Shown here: positions 36,200 through 47,754 of the stretch, piece after piece
Position numbering within the stretch: the first letter of the stretch is position 1
Layout: each line of letters begins with the position of its first letter
Source: Porogramme epimiltina
Taxonomy: Eukaryota; Basidiomycota; Agaricomycetes; Polyporales; Polyporaceae
NCBI GenBank assembly: GCA_900155495.1
Contig: FTLJ01000090.1
Span: 1-64,000 of the forward strand
DNA length: 64,000 nt
Direction of reading: 5' to 3'
The notes under the pieces: model-generated
Databases searched by the model: none
Seen by the model: the letters and a program-made list of their open reading frames with translations, nothing else
Told to the model about the DNA's origin: nothing
Position numbers and translations under genes: made by a program

Positions 36200-38609
36200 A
36201 TGAGCTTGGGCCCTTCATCTGGCGTTTTCTCCTCCCATCTCCCCTCTTCCTCCCTCAGGACATTCACCCCTTCGTCCCCCTTCCCGACAGCCACCCTCCT
36301 CGCGGCCACCACCACCTCCACATTTTTCAAGCCGTCGACCTCAACCTCCGACCCAGTTGGCGCATTCGTTACGTCCTGTGCCAGTCGTTCAGGCTCTCCT
36401 TCCCCCAACGTTGTTCATGTTGTAATCCATACGACCCTCACGATCTCCGACTACTCCCGCTTCTACAGAGGCACCCCAATCACCGCCTTTCGCCCCGCCT
36501 ACACCGCTCTTAGCGATGGCTCCCTCATTAGCTCCGTCTACCAACCTAATCTTCGCGTCTCCGAGGGGTGGCTAGTCATGGGCGGCGCTCTCGGCGTGTA
36601 CTTTCTCCGAAATACCTACAGGTCGATCCAATATACCCGCACAGTAAATGCACGGAACAAGTCACTCTTCCATATGCTCGTCCTCAGCCAAATTATTGGT
36701 GTCGTCGTCGTCGTAATTTACATCGTGGCCAACTTCGTGCCCGCATTTGATTGCACTGCGTGAGTGCTCTCGGTGCAGCCACCTTTTTGCTTTAGCGCTC
36801 ACATCCCTCTCCCTCGTCTTAGCGTTGGCGTGCTCAAGAAGGGTGGTGTCTTACTTTCTTCCACTCTTCTGGTATGTGCATCACGTCCACTCGTAGTGAA
36901 AAATTTGTCCTCATGCGAACTCTAGGTAACGGGTATCCTGGGCACCAAAGCCTACCGATGCCTGAGCAATGCGGGATTCGTGGTCGTCGTATTGGCATTC
37001 CTGCGTGCTTCAATCATCGCCGTGTCGGGAGTGGTTATAGCTGAATATAGGGGCGGGAGGAGGTTTACAGGTGTGTTTCTCGCATTATGCAGACGTCCCC
37101 CCTCTAATTACTCGCAGGCACCTGCGACACCGAGTTCGAATCGCATCTTCTACCGGTCTCCATTGTTTTGCAGTTTGTGGAGACCTGCTTCATTTGTCTA
37201 TGCTGTGAGTATTTATTTTTATGATACTCCATGTGTTCTCACCAGTTTCAGTCCTGTGGGCTGTCTATAGATCGTATCGAAGTCCTGCCGAGCACGCTAG
37301 ACTGTCGCTAACCCTCACCGAGGACGGGGACAGGGACGCTCCAGATGTCCCAAGAAAGGACAGTCTCTCACGAGATGCTAGCCGAAGAGGTTGGTGGGAT
37401 TACGTGCCCAACCCCAACGAGAAGCGGCCACTTCCTGTCCAGACTGTCTGCACCGGCCGCCCTTGCGACGGGACATTCAGATGCAACGCGCATCGGTTTC
37501 GGCGGTGGTTGTCCGGCGAACCCGTGCTTTCAAGTACAGTCTTTGAGCCCCGCGAATCCATCGTTGCGGATCCACCGGAGGCCGCTCGAATATCGTCGCT
37601 ATCCAACGTCCTTCCGATCCGTCTCTCCACAGCCCGCGAGCCAGAGTACCCTCGAGCCCCTTCTCCGCCTCCCCCTTCAGTCATGGATCGGATTATCCGA
37701 TATGTGCCTCGCGCGGACCTGTTCCGTAATATGCTCAAGAACGAAGTAAGTGCGCTGTATGAGATCACGTGCACTTACGTTCTGACTACAATCAATAGCT
37801 GTTATACACAACTTTCATATCTGCAGCATTACTTGTCATTGCTGTCGTCATGTTGGTCGGGGTCACTCAAGAATTGCTTCTGGGGGCTAACAGCTGGATT
37901 ATGTTGGACTGTCGGTGTCGCTCTCTTGTCTAATCCCGCACGATCTCACTAACCTGTTTGTGTAGGGCTCGTCATTTCCTTATGCACAATGCACAGCTTC
38001 GGCCGCGTTGCGCGCAGACACGAACGAGAAGCGTGGCTCCAAGACCCAAAGAGCTGGGGGCCCATGCACCGCGCCCAAGTCGAGGACCGGACAATGCTCC
38101 GCCCGAGGAACTCCCGCCGCGCCTGGTCGCCAGTCAGCGTGGACTACCGACAGCGGTACCGCCCGCGCGGAGACTCGAGCCTCCCGAGCGAGGCGGGCAA
38201 CACCGTCGACCTCTCGAGCCTGAGCGCGTACTCGTCCGCGCGGCAGTCCCGCATCCGCTCCATCTCCATCACCACCCCGCGGGACCCGGACCCGGACCTC
38301 CCGGTGCTCGCGTCGGCCGCGTCGTCGGCCGCGCCCTCGCCGGCCCCGTCGCCGTCGCTCGACGGGATCCCGCGCCCGCCGTTCCTCCGGCAGGCCTACG
38401 CCGGCACGCCGACGATCCTGCCGTCCCCGGACTGGCCGTCGACGAACGTGAGCACGCCGCACTCGGGCTCGCAGACCGTCGCGTCGCGCGCGTCCACTGC
38501 GGCGGCGCCGCCCCTCCTCCGCTCCTCGTCCGTGCCCGCGCCCCGGTCGAGGCGACGATCGCGGGGGTGGGAGTCGCACAGTCCGTGTCCGGGCCTGGAC
38601 AACAGGTAG
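36200..38609 (+). CDS. Multi-pass membrane protein (about 6-7 helices), basidiomycete family
   Basis: Not a family with a known function. A Ser/Thr/Pro-rich N-terminal region precedes hydrophobic segments: WLVMGGALGVYFL (36570), MLVLSQIIGVVVVVIYIVANF (36670), VLLSSTLLVTGILG (36860, across an intron), FVVVVLAFLRASIIAVSGVVIA (36976), LLPVSIVLQFVETCFICLCFLYAVY (37150-37265, across an intron), and LLYTTFISAALLVIAVVMLVGV (37800). A last segment follows (LVISLCTMHSF, 37970). Short motifs such as the Cys of FDCTA and TCDTEFE between helices would allow an extracellular disulfide. A long loop and the C-terminal tail (38010-38609) are disordered and rich in Ser, Pro and Arg. The topology suggests a receptor or sensor, but nothing in the sequence fixes a ligand. 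Five or six short introns. Confidence 0.75.
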
Positions 38610-39442
38610 TCGCGTTCCGCGCATGCCCCCTTCGACTTGGGAGACTGTGGCCTCTCCCCTTCCTTCTTTCGCTCAGTTCGTTCACCCGCCCCCCTTTGAT
38701 GTGCGACTCGAGCTACATTTGAGCTTGTCGGCCGTGCTAGCTACCGCGATGTTTCCGAGCCTCAACGGCTTCGACCATTCGTTCCGCTTTCGCATTGTAC
38801 AATACATTGCAACCGTTCTGTATGTCGATTTGCTATCGCAAAACGTAACTCCACACGACTTTTACTACCTCGCGTGCACTTTCATTTGTTAGTACAATGG
38901 TGAGACGCGAAGTGGACGCGATATTTCTGCTCCTGGTCCATACTTTAGACATCCTATGGTCTGGGGTTCGTTGACGGCCGGTCGCAGACGCACTCAGATA
39001 GCGGTCAGGCGAATAGTGGCGGTGTATATGCCGCAAAAAGCTGACGCCCTCAACAGAGCGCATGATTCTCGGAAGCCAGGAACCTTCGAATCTCGCGCTC
39101 ACTATCATGCAAGTACTACCCTACAACTTTGTATATGTATGCGGCTGACTATGTTTATTTTAGGAGGCTGAACATAGCTCCCCGCTTACTGCTCGGGACC
39201 GGACGCGATTTCTCGGTCCTCTTATAAACTTCAGCCAGCTCCCTCAGTGAGGAGGCTGACTGGTGTTACCCAGTGCCAGCCGCACTCGGGGGCTCATAAC
39301 ACTATCTCCCGATCTGTTTCCTCCTTGCCGTTCACCCCCATCTGCCCTTCGCAAAGCTGGTCTTTGCGTCGCTTGCTGTGCGCATATACCCAGAGGCCTT
39401 CCCGACAAGCTGCTTTCCTTCGCACCGAACACTCTCGCCGCT
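38610..39442. other. Intergenic region before the lyase gene
   Basis: About 830 bp, tandem arrangement. It holds the 3'UTR of the membrane-protein gene and the promoter of the lyase gene. I recognise no gene in it. Confidence 0.5.
39223..39228 (+). promoter_or_regulatory. Possible TATA box of the lyase gene
   Basis: TATAAA about 215 bp upstream of the ATG at 39443, between GC-rich flanks. The distance would imply a 5'UTR of roughly 180 bp. Confidence 0.4.
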
Positions 39443-41857
39443 ATGCCTCGCTCTCGCCTCGTCCGCTCTATGCTGTTCCTCCTGGTCCTCGCGGTCTCAA
39501 CGAGTATTGTAACTGGTGCGTTCTATATCGTGCTTCGTGTGCAGCCCCAAGTGGCTGACAGACTTCTAGCGGACCCCAATGACTGGATCAGCGTCGACTA
39601 TGTCGCCCACGGAGCGAAAGGAGCCGACACTTCTGCTGCAAGACAGCGTATCCTCAGCATGGCTGGAAGCACGGCAAGTAAGGGGCCCTGGAGTAAGCCA
39701 AGCTTTCCTTCGCGAGAAAGGTGTCGCATCTGATTGGGTATCTCTTGAGCCGTTACTTCGAAGGCCAAGGTTCCCATTAAGCCCCCGAGTGGAGACGTGC
39801 GGGACTACCTCAGCTGGGCGCCGTAGTAAGTGTTGTTGTCGCTTGTCTTTACATAGTCACCTAACTCACGTCCATATCAGCCACTGGCCGGACTGCAATT
39901 GGTGCTCGACGGGGTCCAACCACCTTTCTGGACCGAGGCCGGGAAACAGTACAGGAGACAACGACCCGGAAGACGACAGTAGTCCCAAGGGCGACAACAG
40001 CGACCTATATGGTGGGAACGACCCATACGACGGCGGCGAGGACTACAGCCACCCGTATAGCGACTTCGCCCTGTCCCTCAATGTAGCCCTGCGCCGAGAG
40101 TCGGGCGACTACAGCGCGCAGCACGGCCGCAAGCACCACCGCATGATGCGGAGACGGCGGCAGCTTCTCGATAACCCCGCCCCCCAACCTGCTTCTCGTG
40201 TAGAGAGCGGTAGCCGCGCCCACCCGACGGTTGCTCCACGGGACGACGGACTCTCAGTGCCCACGTACCCCGACACCAATCCTGCACCTGCGCTGCCTAC
40301 GGCACCCCCGGACGTCGGCAGTCTCCCCGTCTCGCCCGGTCTTCCTCCCTCGTCAACGACGTGGGGAACTCTCTCGGGGAGCCCCGCACCTGCCGCAGCA
40401 CCGGCGAAGACTCAAAAAGGGAGCAAGTGTACCCCTTCTCCGGCTAAGATGGCACCTTCTGCGAGTACGTACAAGCTCTTGAGCATATTACGGATGTCTG
40501 CTAATTAGCACCTTCCTTCCGCAGCCTGGACGACCTGCCCTTACGCTGTCCGAGACGGCAAGGTGAACCCGGACGTGCGCACGCTCCCCGACTCGGCATC
40601 GGCAGTGGCCATGGCCCAGGCGATCCTGTACAACGCTATCGCCTTCGCCATCCAGAAGACGACGAAGGCGTACTCGCAGAACACCGCCAAGATCGTCGAC
40701 GCGTTCTTCCTCTCGCCGACGACGGGCATGAACCCGAACATGAACTTTGGGCAGCAGGTGCGCGGGCCGGGCAAGGACCACCAGATGGGGACGTGGACGG
40801 GCATCCTGGACATGCGCGGGCTCGTCAAGGTCGTGAACGGCCTCAAGGTGCTCAAGGAGGCCGGCAGCCCCGACTGGTCGCAGGCGCGGGACACGGGGAT
40901 GACGAACTGGATGCGGTCGTACGCGTCCTGGCTCGAGAATAGCGCGCTGGGCAAGCAGGTCGCGAAGAAGGCAAAGTGAGTACCGTCCGGGCGGGCGCCG
41001 CCCCGCGGCGGAAGCGCGACGCGTGCTCATTCTGGGTCGTACAGCAACCACGTCTCCTTCTACGTCAGCCAGCTCGCGGCGGCGAAGATGTACCTTGGCG
41101 ACACGCAGGGTGCCCAGACCGCGCTTCAGAACTACTTCACGAACCAGTTCAAGGACCAGATCGCGCAGTCCGGGGAGCAGCCCTTCGAAGCCGTCCGAAC
41201 TCGCCCGTACCACTACCGGTGCTTCAACCTAGAAGCTATGATTGTAAGTGCTCAACTCTAATCATCAGAAACGGACGACCTCCTCACGCCGCTCCACAGA
41301 CCAACGCGAAACTCGGGGACCAGCTTGGCATGGACTTCTGGTCCGCCAAGTCCAAGTACGGCGCGACCATTCAGACCGCGCTCGACTACATCATGAGCTC
41401 TAACCCCAAGAACGAGGACGTCTCGGACATCTTCCCACACGTCGCGGCGGTCGCGGCTGCGTACGGGGACCCGCAGGGCAAGTACGTCGCGTTCCTGCGC
41501 CAGCACCAGCCCGACTACGCCGCGCAGACGTACTGGTACTATGACCAACCCACGGCGTTCACGCGCGCACCGGGAGCGAAGTCCAAGTCACACAGGCGCA
41601 GCAGCGGCAGCGGAATCGAGTCCGTCACTACGAACGTCGTCATCTCACAGGGCGCGCTGCAACAGGACGCGCAGGCCTTGGCGAACATGACGGTGGATTC
41701 GGTCGCGAGTGCTGAGGGTGGGCAGCTACCGTTCGTGTGCCCTGACGTGTTTAGCGAGGCCAAGGAGACGGAGCTGGAGGACGGGCTGTTCGTCAATTGC
41801 GACGAGTTGAGGCCGTACTACGAGATCGCGTTCCCTGTAGATCCGGCGGCGCTGTGA
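39443..41857 (+). CDS. Secreted alginate-lyase-family enzyme (PF05426; likely polysaccharide lyase)
   Basis: Secreted (alpha/alpha) barrel lyase acting on uronic-acid polysaccharides. A signal peptide opens it (LVRSMLFLLVLAVSTSIVTG). It continues ISVDYVAHGAK, ILSMAGS, KGPWS, then HWPDCNWC. The catalytic fold follows: CPYAVRDGKVNPDVRTLPD, AYSQNTAKIVDAFFL, PNMNFGQQVRGPG, GILDMRGLVKVV. Splicing at about 40975-41045 creates ANNHVSFY, the Asn-Asn-His element of such lyases, and YHYRCFNLEAM follows the next donor. An insertion of roughly 190 residues, rich in Asp, Pro and Ser (39925-40465), separates HWPDCNWC from the catalytic part. Fungal members are placed in family PL38, where glucuronan is one known substrate; that assignment is from memory. 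The substrate here is unknown. Confidence 0.85.
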
Positions 41858-42162
41858 ACATAGTCGTAGTGGTAGCTTGTATACCCAAGTATTCCGGGTT
41901 TGGGGCTAGAAAAACCGAACGCGTGCGTGGCACGAAGAGCGGGACGAGAATCCGGACGAAAGGGCTGCGCATGGCGCGGTGGCGGGGAGAGAGGCGGAGC
42001 TCCCCGCGAGCCACAGGCACCGCGGTGGCTACAATTGGGCACAAGCGCCGGCGCTGGGACAAACAAGGGAGGACGTATGCGCTGGTCTTCGTTACGCCAT
42101 CAACGTCCTCACCTCCTCCGTGTATTCTATTCTTTCTCCTCCCCCTCACACTCCTCATAGAC
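41858..42162. other. Intergenic region, Rab5 promoter
   Basis: About 305 bp, GC-rich, then CT-rich over the last 60 bp before the Rab5 start, as expected for a strongly expressed fungal gene. No other element is recognised. Confidence 0.5.
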
Positions 42163-43283
42163 ATGGCCGACGCTGCTTCCGGCTCGACAGAGAGGTCCGT
42201 CCAGGTCAAGCTGGTGTTGCTTGGTGAGTTTGCTCTTTGTATCCACGCTCTCCTCGCCGCTCGGGCTCCACTTCCGTCCTCCCCGCCTCCTGCCTCCAGG
42301 GTCGTGGCGATGAGCATGTCTGAGTCCATGTGCCTCAGGGGCGTGGATCTTCACCCATATTAGTAGCTAATGCCTATGTGGAACCCTAGGTGAGGCGGCT
42401 GTTGGAAAGTCGTCGATTGTGCTGCGTTTCGTGAGTGGTCACTGCCCACCCTATCTCTTGCGTCCCTCTTCAACTCTTCCTTTCAGGTCTCGAACGAGTT
42501 CCAGCCGAACAAGGAGCCTACAATTGGTGCAGCTTTCCTGACGCAGAAGTGTCGTTTGGAGGACCGCGTGTTGAGATATGAGATTTGGGATACGGCCGGC
42601 CAGGAGCGTTTCCACTCGCTCGCGGTACGTCTCAGTCCGTATGAAGCCGATATGCTGTTCATTCATAATGCTGTGTACGCAGCCCATGTACTACCGCAAC
42701 GCACAAGCTGCTGTGGTTGTCTACGACGTTACGAAGGCCTCCTCACTTGAGAAGGCGAAGACCTGGGTGAAGGAGCTCCAGCGGCAAGCAAACCCCAACA
42801 TCGTCATCGCCCTTGCGGGCAACAAGATCGATCTCGTTACTTCCTCTGGTTCCTCATCCTCTACGCCCGAGTCCGAAGACGAAGCGGACGACGCAACGGC
42901 GACACCCGGAGAGACGGCCGCCTCGGGCGAGCCCGAGAGCCTCCGGCAGGTCCCGCGCGACGAGGCGGAGGCATATGCGCAGGAGGCCGGTCTTCTCTTC
43001 TTTGAGACGTCGGCGAAGACGGGCGAGGGCGTAGTGGAAATCTTCACCGAAATTGGTAAGAGGTCCCATGTGCTCGTCGGGAGGCGGTGTGCTCATCTTC
43101 CTATCCCTCTCCTCCATGACCCGTACTCTAATCTACACAGCCAAGAAGATCCCCATCGACCAGATTCTGGCTTCGACCCGCGGCGGTCAGCGTCCGGGCG
43201 CTGCATCCGGTCGTGCTGCCCAGGAGGGCGGTGTCAACCTGGAGGAGAACAATGCGAAGGGCAAGGATGCGTGCAATTGTTGA
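42163..43283 (+). CDS. Rab5-type small GTPase (Ypt5/Vps21)
   Basis: GTPase that directs early endosome fusion and vacuolar sorting. Splicing gives the P-loop GEAAVGKSS (across an intron, 42225-42410), [18 protein letters not shown] with the switch I Thr, [28 protein letters not shown] (switch II, Rab5-like), NKIDL, ETSAKTG, and the C-terminal prenylation motif CNC. An insertion of about 40 residues, Ser/Glu/Asp/Ala-rich, sits between NKIDL and [14 protein letters not shown]. It is longer than the equivalent loop in animal Rab5. About six introns. It lies 561 bp upstream of an alpha-arrestin on the same strand. Confidence 0.95.
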
Positions 43284-43844
43284 TTTTTGCCGCGCCCGCG
43301 TGTACCCGAGATCGCGTCCCCCCTCTCTATCCCGCTCCCCCCATCACGAGCTCTAATGCCTTCTTACCGTACCATTTACCCCCTCCTTTCTCTTTACGCC
43401 CGTCCGATCTATATGCCCTTTCCCCCGTACATGTACTTGCTGTCGTATTGGAGCGTCATGGACTGACATATCATTTATTGATGTTGTCTACACACATGCC
43501 ACAGCGAGTGCTACAGGAGATACGAGGATGCCAAGACAGCCGAGGCCAGTACAGCAGGCTGCCGGCTTCCTGTAATGCAAGTACATGTATACTGGCCTGT
43601 CCCAGAGCTGGTGTGGAAGGGCCCCGAGGCCGGCAGAGAAGAGGGAAGGGGACCGGCGATCAGCCGAAGATGTCGACTGCGAGATGCGCCACTGAGCACA
43701 GAGTTGTGGCTTCATCTCCGTCTGCTTAGGCGCACTGGTCGACACAGCGCATGCTCGTCCGCTCCTTTCCGACCATGCTCTCTCCACATCTTGCTTACCA
43801 ACGCTGACCCCTCTCTCCTCCTCCTACCTCTCCACCATCCCGCC
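43284..43844. other. Intergenic region Rab5 / alpha-arrestin
   Basis: About 560 bp holding the Rab5 3'UTR (C-rich at first) and the arrestin promoter. No gene recognised. Confidence 0.5.
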
Positions 43845-46179
43845 ATGTCGACGGATCTGCCTCCGACGTACACACAAGAGCCGTCGGAGTCCGACGTCCA
43901 CCTGGGCTCGGACGACTCGGACCACCTCAGCTTCGTCTCCGCCCCGGACGGCGTAAGCGACGCGGCCTCGGATGCGGACCCTCCGTCATCCCTCGCATTC
44001 CCCGCGGATTGCCCCCAGATCGTCGTCATACCCGTCACAGACGGCGGGGTGAATTTCCAGAAGGGTTTCCTCGGCGCGGATAATGAGCGTGCGGCAGTAG
44101 AGGGCGAGCTGCAGATCAAGAGTACTTGTGCTGACTTCCGATGGCAAACAGTGTAAGTGTATGCACTCTCTCTTGCGCGGCAAGTACAGCTAGAAGCTCA
44201 ACATGTGGTAATGCAGGTCAGTGAGCCTGCGGTCCGTTGAGAAGGCACATGAGCGGGAGATCGAGCTCGCGAATACGGAGCTCATCCTTGCTGCAACCCC
44301 GGACTCTGCCCCTCAGCAGAGGTCTAGCTTCCCGTTCTCAATACCACTCCCCGTCGACACCCCTCAGTGCTTACACACCTCCCGGTCATCGCTCACACAT
44401 ACGCTTACGGCGACCGTGATCCCCCTGGACGAAGCCATCCCCCCGCTTCGCCGCCGGTACCTGGTCCATACCCGGAGGTACACTTCGCATACTCACGACC
44501 TCCCTCTCACCCCGGAAACCTGGACAATCTCTGAGCCGAGCAAGGTAGAGGTTCAGCTCCCCCGGACGACGTTCAGAGCGGGGGAGCCCGTGCCGATATA
44601 CATCACGGTCCCGACACCCCCTGCGGACTTTGTCGTCGAGCAAGGACTGCGGTTGCGCAATTTACGCGCCGAGCTAGTGCGCGTCATTCATGTCAAGAGC
44701 GACGAGACGGATGATAGTGAGGTTAACGACAGCGACTTCCTTGATAATCCTGCGGACGATGAAGGGCAACCATCCACTCCATCACAGAAGAGGCCGCCTC
44801 CTATCCCATCTACATCCCGACAGGCCCCAGATTTCGTGCCTATCGAAAAGGAGCTTGGGGAACGCAAAGTGGTTGCGCTGTCGGGCGCGTCATGTCGGTT
44901 ACACCCGTCCCGTCCTCTCCGTATACGGCTCGTCTTGCACCCGCCTGCCGAGTCTCCTCGACCGAGCACTGCAAGTCACCCACTTCCCTCCGAAGAAACG
45001 GTTTCCGCAGACTCCGATGTCGAGTGCGCTTCCATTACGCAGTCCACCCTGCTACACTCCGTCTCTTTCCGACTGCTGGTCCACGCGACGTTCATGAATA
45101 TGTCAAGCCACACAGAACGCGTGGCTACGCAGAAGATTGCGCTCAACATTCTGCCACCGGCAGCCCCTCTTCCGGAGGTCGAGCCGTCAGTGGATGCCGC
45201 CTACCTGAAGAAGCACGACCGGCCACCTACGAGGACAGTACGCCTGGACGACGCTGAAGTCCCCCAATACTCGGAAGCGGGCCCTAGCGCCATCGCAGGC
45301 GCACCCCCGCCCTTTGAGGAGCGTGAGGCTCCACCTCCCTTCTGGTCTGCCGAAGCCGAGGCGTCCACCTCCTCGCGTCCACCCACATTCCTCGAGTCCG
45401 AAGCGTCCACCTCGCGCCTCCCCACGTTCCTCGAGTCCGAGCGCGAGATCTACGTCCCGCCCAACGAAGACCCGACGATCGCGCCGCCGCGCGCCGCACC
45501 CGCGCCAGCAGCCGCCGCCGGCCTGTTCGCGGGCGAGGGCACGCTCTTCGGGTTCCGCGCGGCGGAGCAGTTCGACGGGTACGCGGACGTGCTCCCGCAG
45601 CGCGCGGGCACGCCGCCGCCGCCGCTCGAGCTCGCCGCGCGCGACGCGGACGTGACCGGCCTCGCGGGCATCGTCAACCCCGGCGCTGCCATCGAGGCGC
45701 TCAGCATTGCGCTCGACCACCACCACCGTGCGCACCGCCCGAGCCTCGACGTGGACGTGGATATGGACATGGACATGAGCTTAGGCATGGGCGTGATGGG
45801 CATGGGCATAGGTATGGGTGGGGAGGCGCTCCTCCCGCCCCCACCGCCCCCGCCGATGGACGACCCGTCGGACCCGCCGCCGTCGATTGACTCGGCCGAG
45901 TTCCGCGCACCGGGCGCGCCGCACGACGCAGGGGGGACGCCGCCGCTCCCGCCGCAGCCGGCGCGCGCGCAGAGCCCGCCGGTGCTGCTGCCGCTGCCGC
46001 CGCCGCCGCCACACGAGGACCACGACGTGGACGACGGCGTGGGCGGCGGGGCTCACGACGGGCACGCGCCGCCGCCGTACCGCGTGCCGGACATCGGGCA
46101 CGACGAGCACGACGAGGACCACGAGCGCGTCGTGCACCCGCCGCCGTACATGGACCTCGTCCATGAGCCGCAGGGATAG
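43845..46179 (+). CDS. Alpha-arrestin-like trafficking adaptor with three PPxY motifs
   Basis: Alpha-arrestins (ART family) link membrane transporters to the Rsp5/NEDD4 ubiquitin ligase for endocytosis. The N-terminal half resembles an arrestin fold: GVNFQKGFLG, SVSLRSVEKAHEREIELANTELIL, FPFSIPLPVDTPQCLHTS, LTHTLTATVIP, VEVQLPRTTFRAGEPVPIYI, then LRLRNLRAELVRV and VSFRLLVHATF. PPxY motifs occur near the N-terminus (LPPTY, residues 5-9) and twice near the C-terminus (PPPYRV at about 46072 and PPPYMD at about 46140). The second half is disordered with proline runs, a Met/Gly/Asp repeat (45740-45830) and a His/Asp-rich end. A single intron at about 44153-44218 joins the two exons. Confidence 0.85.
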
Positions 46180-46959
46180 CGTTTGGAGTGCTTGAGCTGT
46201 TTTGTTTCTGTAGACCTGTCGACCTGTCTCACTAGCGAAAATTCTGGAACGAGATCCCCCGTTGTATTTACTTAGCTCACGCCATAGCTGGCCCGGCACG
46301 GACTTTTGTACGCGAATGCTCGTAACGCGCAGAGAAATTGGAGTGCGAAGGTGTATATTTGGCATGGAGTGCCAACGACACATGTGCTAATGAGATCTAC
46401 CTTGGCTTTCGAGCAAGTGCCTACGGAGAGAAACGTCGGCACCCTGATTGGACCCAGGACCGTGTAAACGATAATTTTGGCTGCGATTTGACCTCTCGGA
46501 GTCGTGTGAAGACGACGGCGGAGGATACTTTGGCAGCCTGTGATCGAAACGGGGTAGATATGAGACAGTAAAGGATGTATGATTGCTTCAGATGAATGCG
46601 TACACTATTATTACAATAACGGGTCAGAAGGCTCGCAAGTGCACTAACACGCCATACTCGCCTGGATATAGCATATATAAAGGGTATTGTAACTAGTGAT
46701 GTCTTTCCTCGAGTGTAGCACGACGTCAGTGGATGGTGTGACGGCACAGCTTCGTATGTGAGAAAAATGTGTTCGTCTTGGCTACACATTGACCTCGTTC
46801 TGCCATTGCCGGAGCGGTAGGCGAGGCTTCGATAGAGCCGAATGAAGACGCTCAGAGCTCACGCGGGTACGGGGTATCATCTAAAGCTACAGTAGTGAGA
46901 TGGTATAGATACATTCAAAAACCTATCAAATAGCCGTTAGCTCGCGCGAAGCAAATTGT
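46180..46959. other. Convergent intergenic region
   Basis: About 780 bp between the 3' ends of the arrestin and the DUF1764 gene. It is less GC-rich than its flanks. I find short open frames only, with no recognisable product. Confidence 0.5.
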
Positions 46960-47557
46960 TCAGACATGCCGCGACTCACAGCATTGACAATCAAAGGGAC
47001 ACAACGGGGTATCTAGAAAGGGCGATCAGCTTTTTTTGCACCTGGATGAGCGATCGGAAACTGACCTCCACCCGTGTCGTTGATGCCGAGCTCATCCTCT
47101 TTGAATATGAGAAAGCCCTCCTCAGTTTTACGTCCTATAGCAATAAAAGGTCAGACTGCAAGACACCGAAGGGGAGAAGGCAAGACGTACGAGGACCAGT
47201 GCCCCGGGAGTCCTTGAAACGTTCCTCGTCCTCCCGGTCCTTCTTTGGCCTCTTCGGCTTGGCCGCGCTGATAGCGGGCTTCGCCACCTTACTGACCTTG
47301 CTCGGCTTTGCAGAAGGCAAGCTAGAAGACGGGTCAAAGACCGTCTCGGGGACGGGCCGTTTGGGAGGCTTGCTTGGAGCAGCCTCCTCGACGGCGTCCT
47401 CCTCGCGCTTGCGCTTCGCAGACTTTGTCTTGTCCTTATCCTTTTTCTTTTTCTTCTTGTCCGGGAGGACAGAAGAGGAGGAAGAAGGAGTAGGAGGAGC
47501 GGCAGCCTTGCCCTTGCCCTTGGAGGCGAAGATGTCGTCTATTTCAGAGGGCGGCAT
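46960..47557 (-). CDS. DUF1764 family protein
   Basis: Small eukaryotic protein of about 165 residues with no settled function. The N-terminal part is disordered, with a Lys-rich run (DKKKKKKDKDKTKSAKRKR) that could direct it to the nucleolus. The conserved block lies at the C-terminus: FKDSRGTGPR joined by splicing to RKTEEGFLIFKEDELGINDTGG, then DTPLCPFDCQCCESRHV. The C-x-x-x-x-C-x-CC pattern (CPFDCQCC) is typical of the family and may bind metal. Introns at about 47134-47190 (56 nt) and 47020-47070 are needed. Start is the ATG of MPPSEIDD. It is divergent from the Swi1 gene across about 200 bp. Confidence 0.85.
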
Positions 47558-47754
47558 GGGAGGAGGAAGAAAAATGCAGAGGGGAGGCGCGCGCCTAGCG
47601 GGGAGATCACGGGTTGTTTGTGCAGTGTTGTTGAGGGCGGGACAGTTCCCGCGCAGGACGGTCGGCAGAGGTCAAGCAAGCTTCGGGGCTCGCGCACTCG
47701 GAATCGAAGAGACGACTGGAGCCTGGAGCCTGGAGGCACAAGAGATCAGATTCG

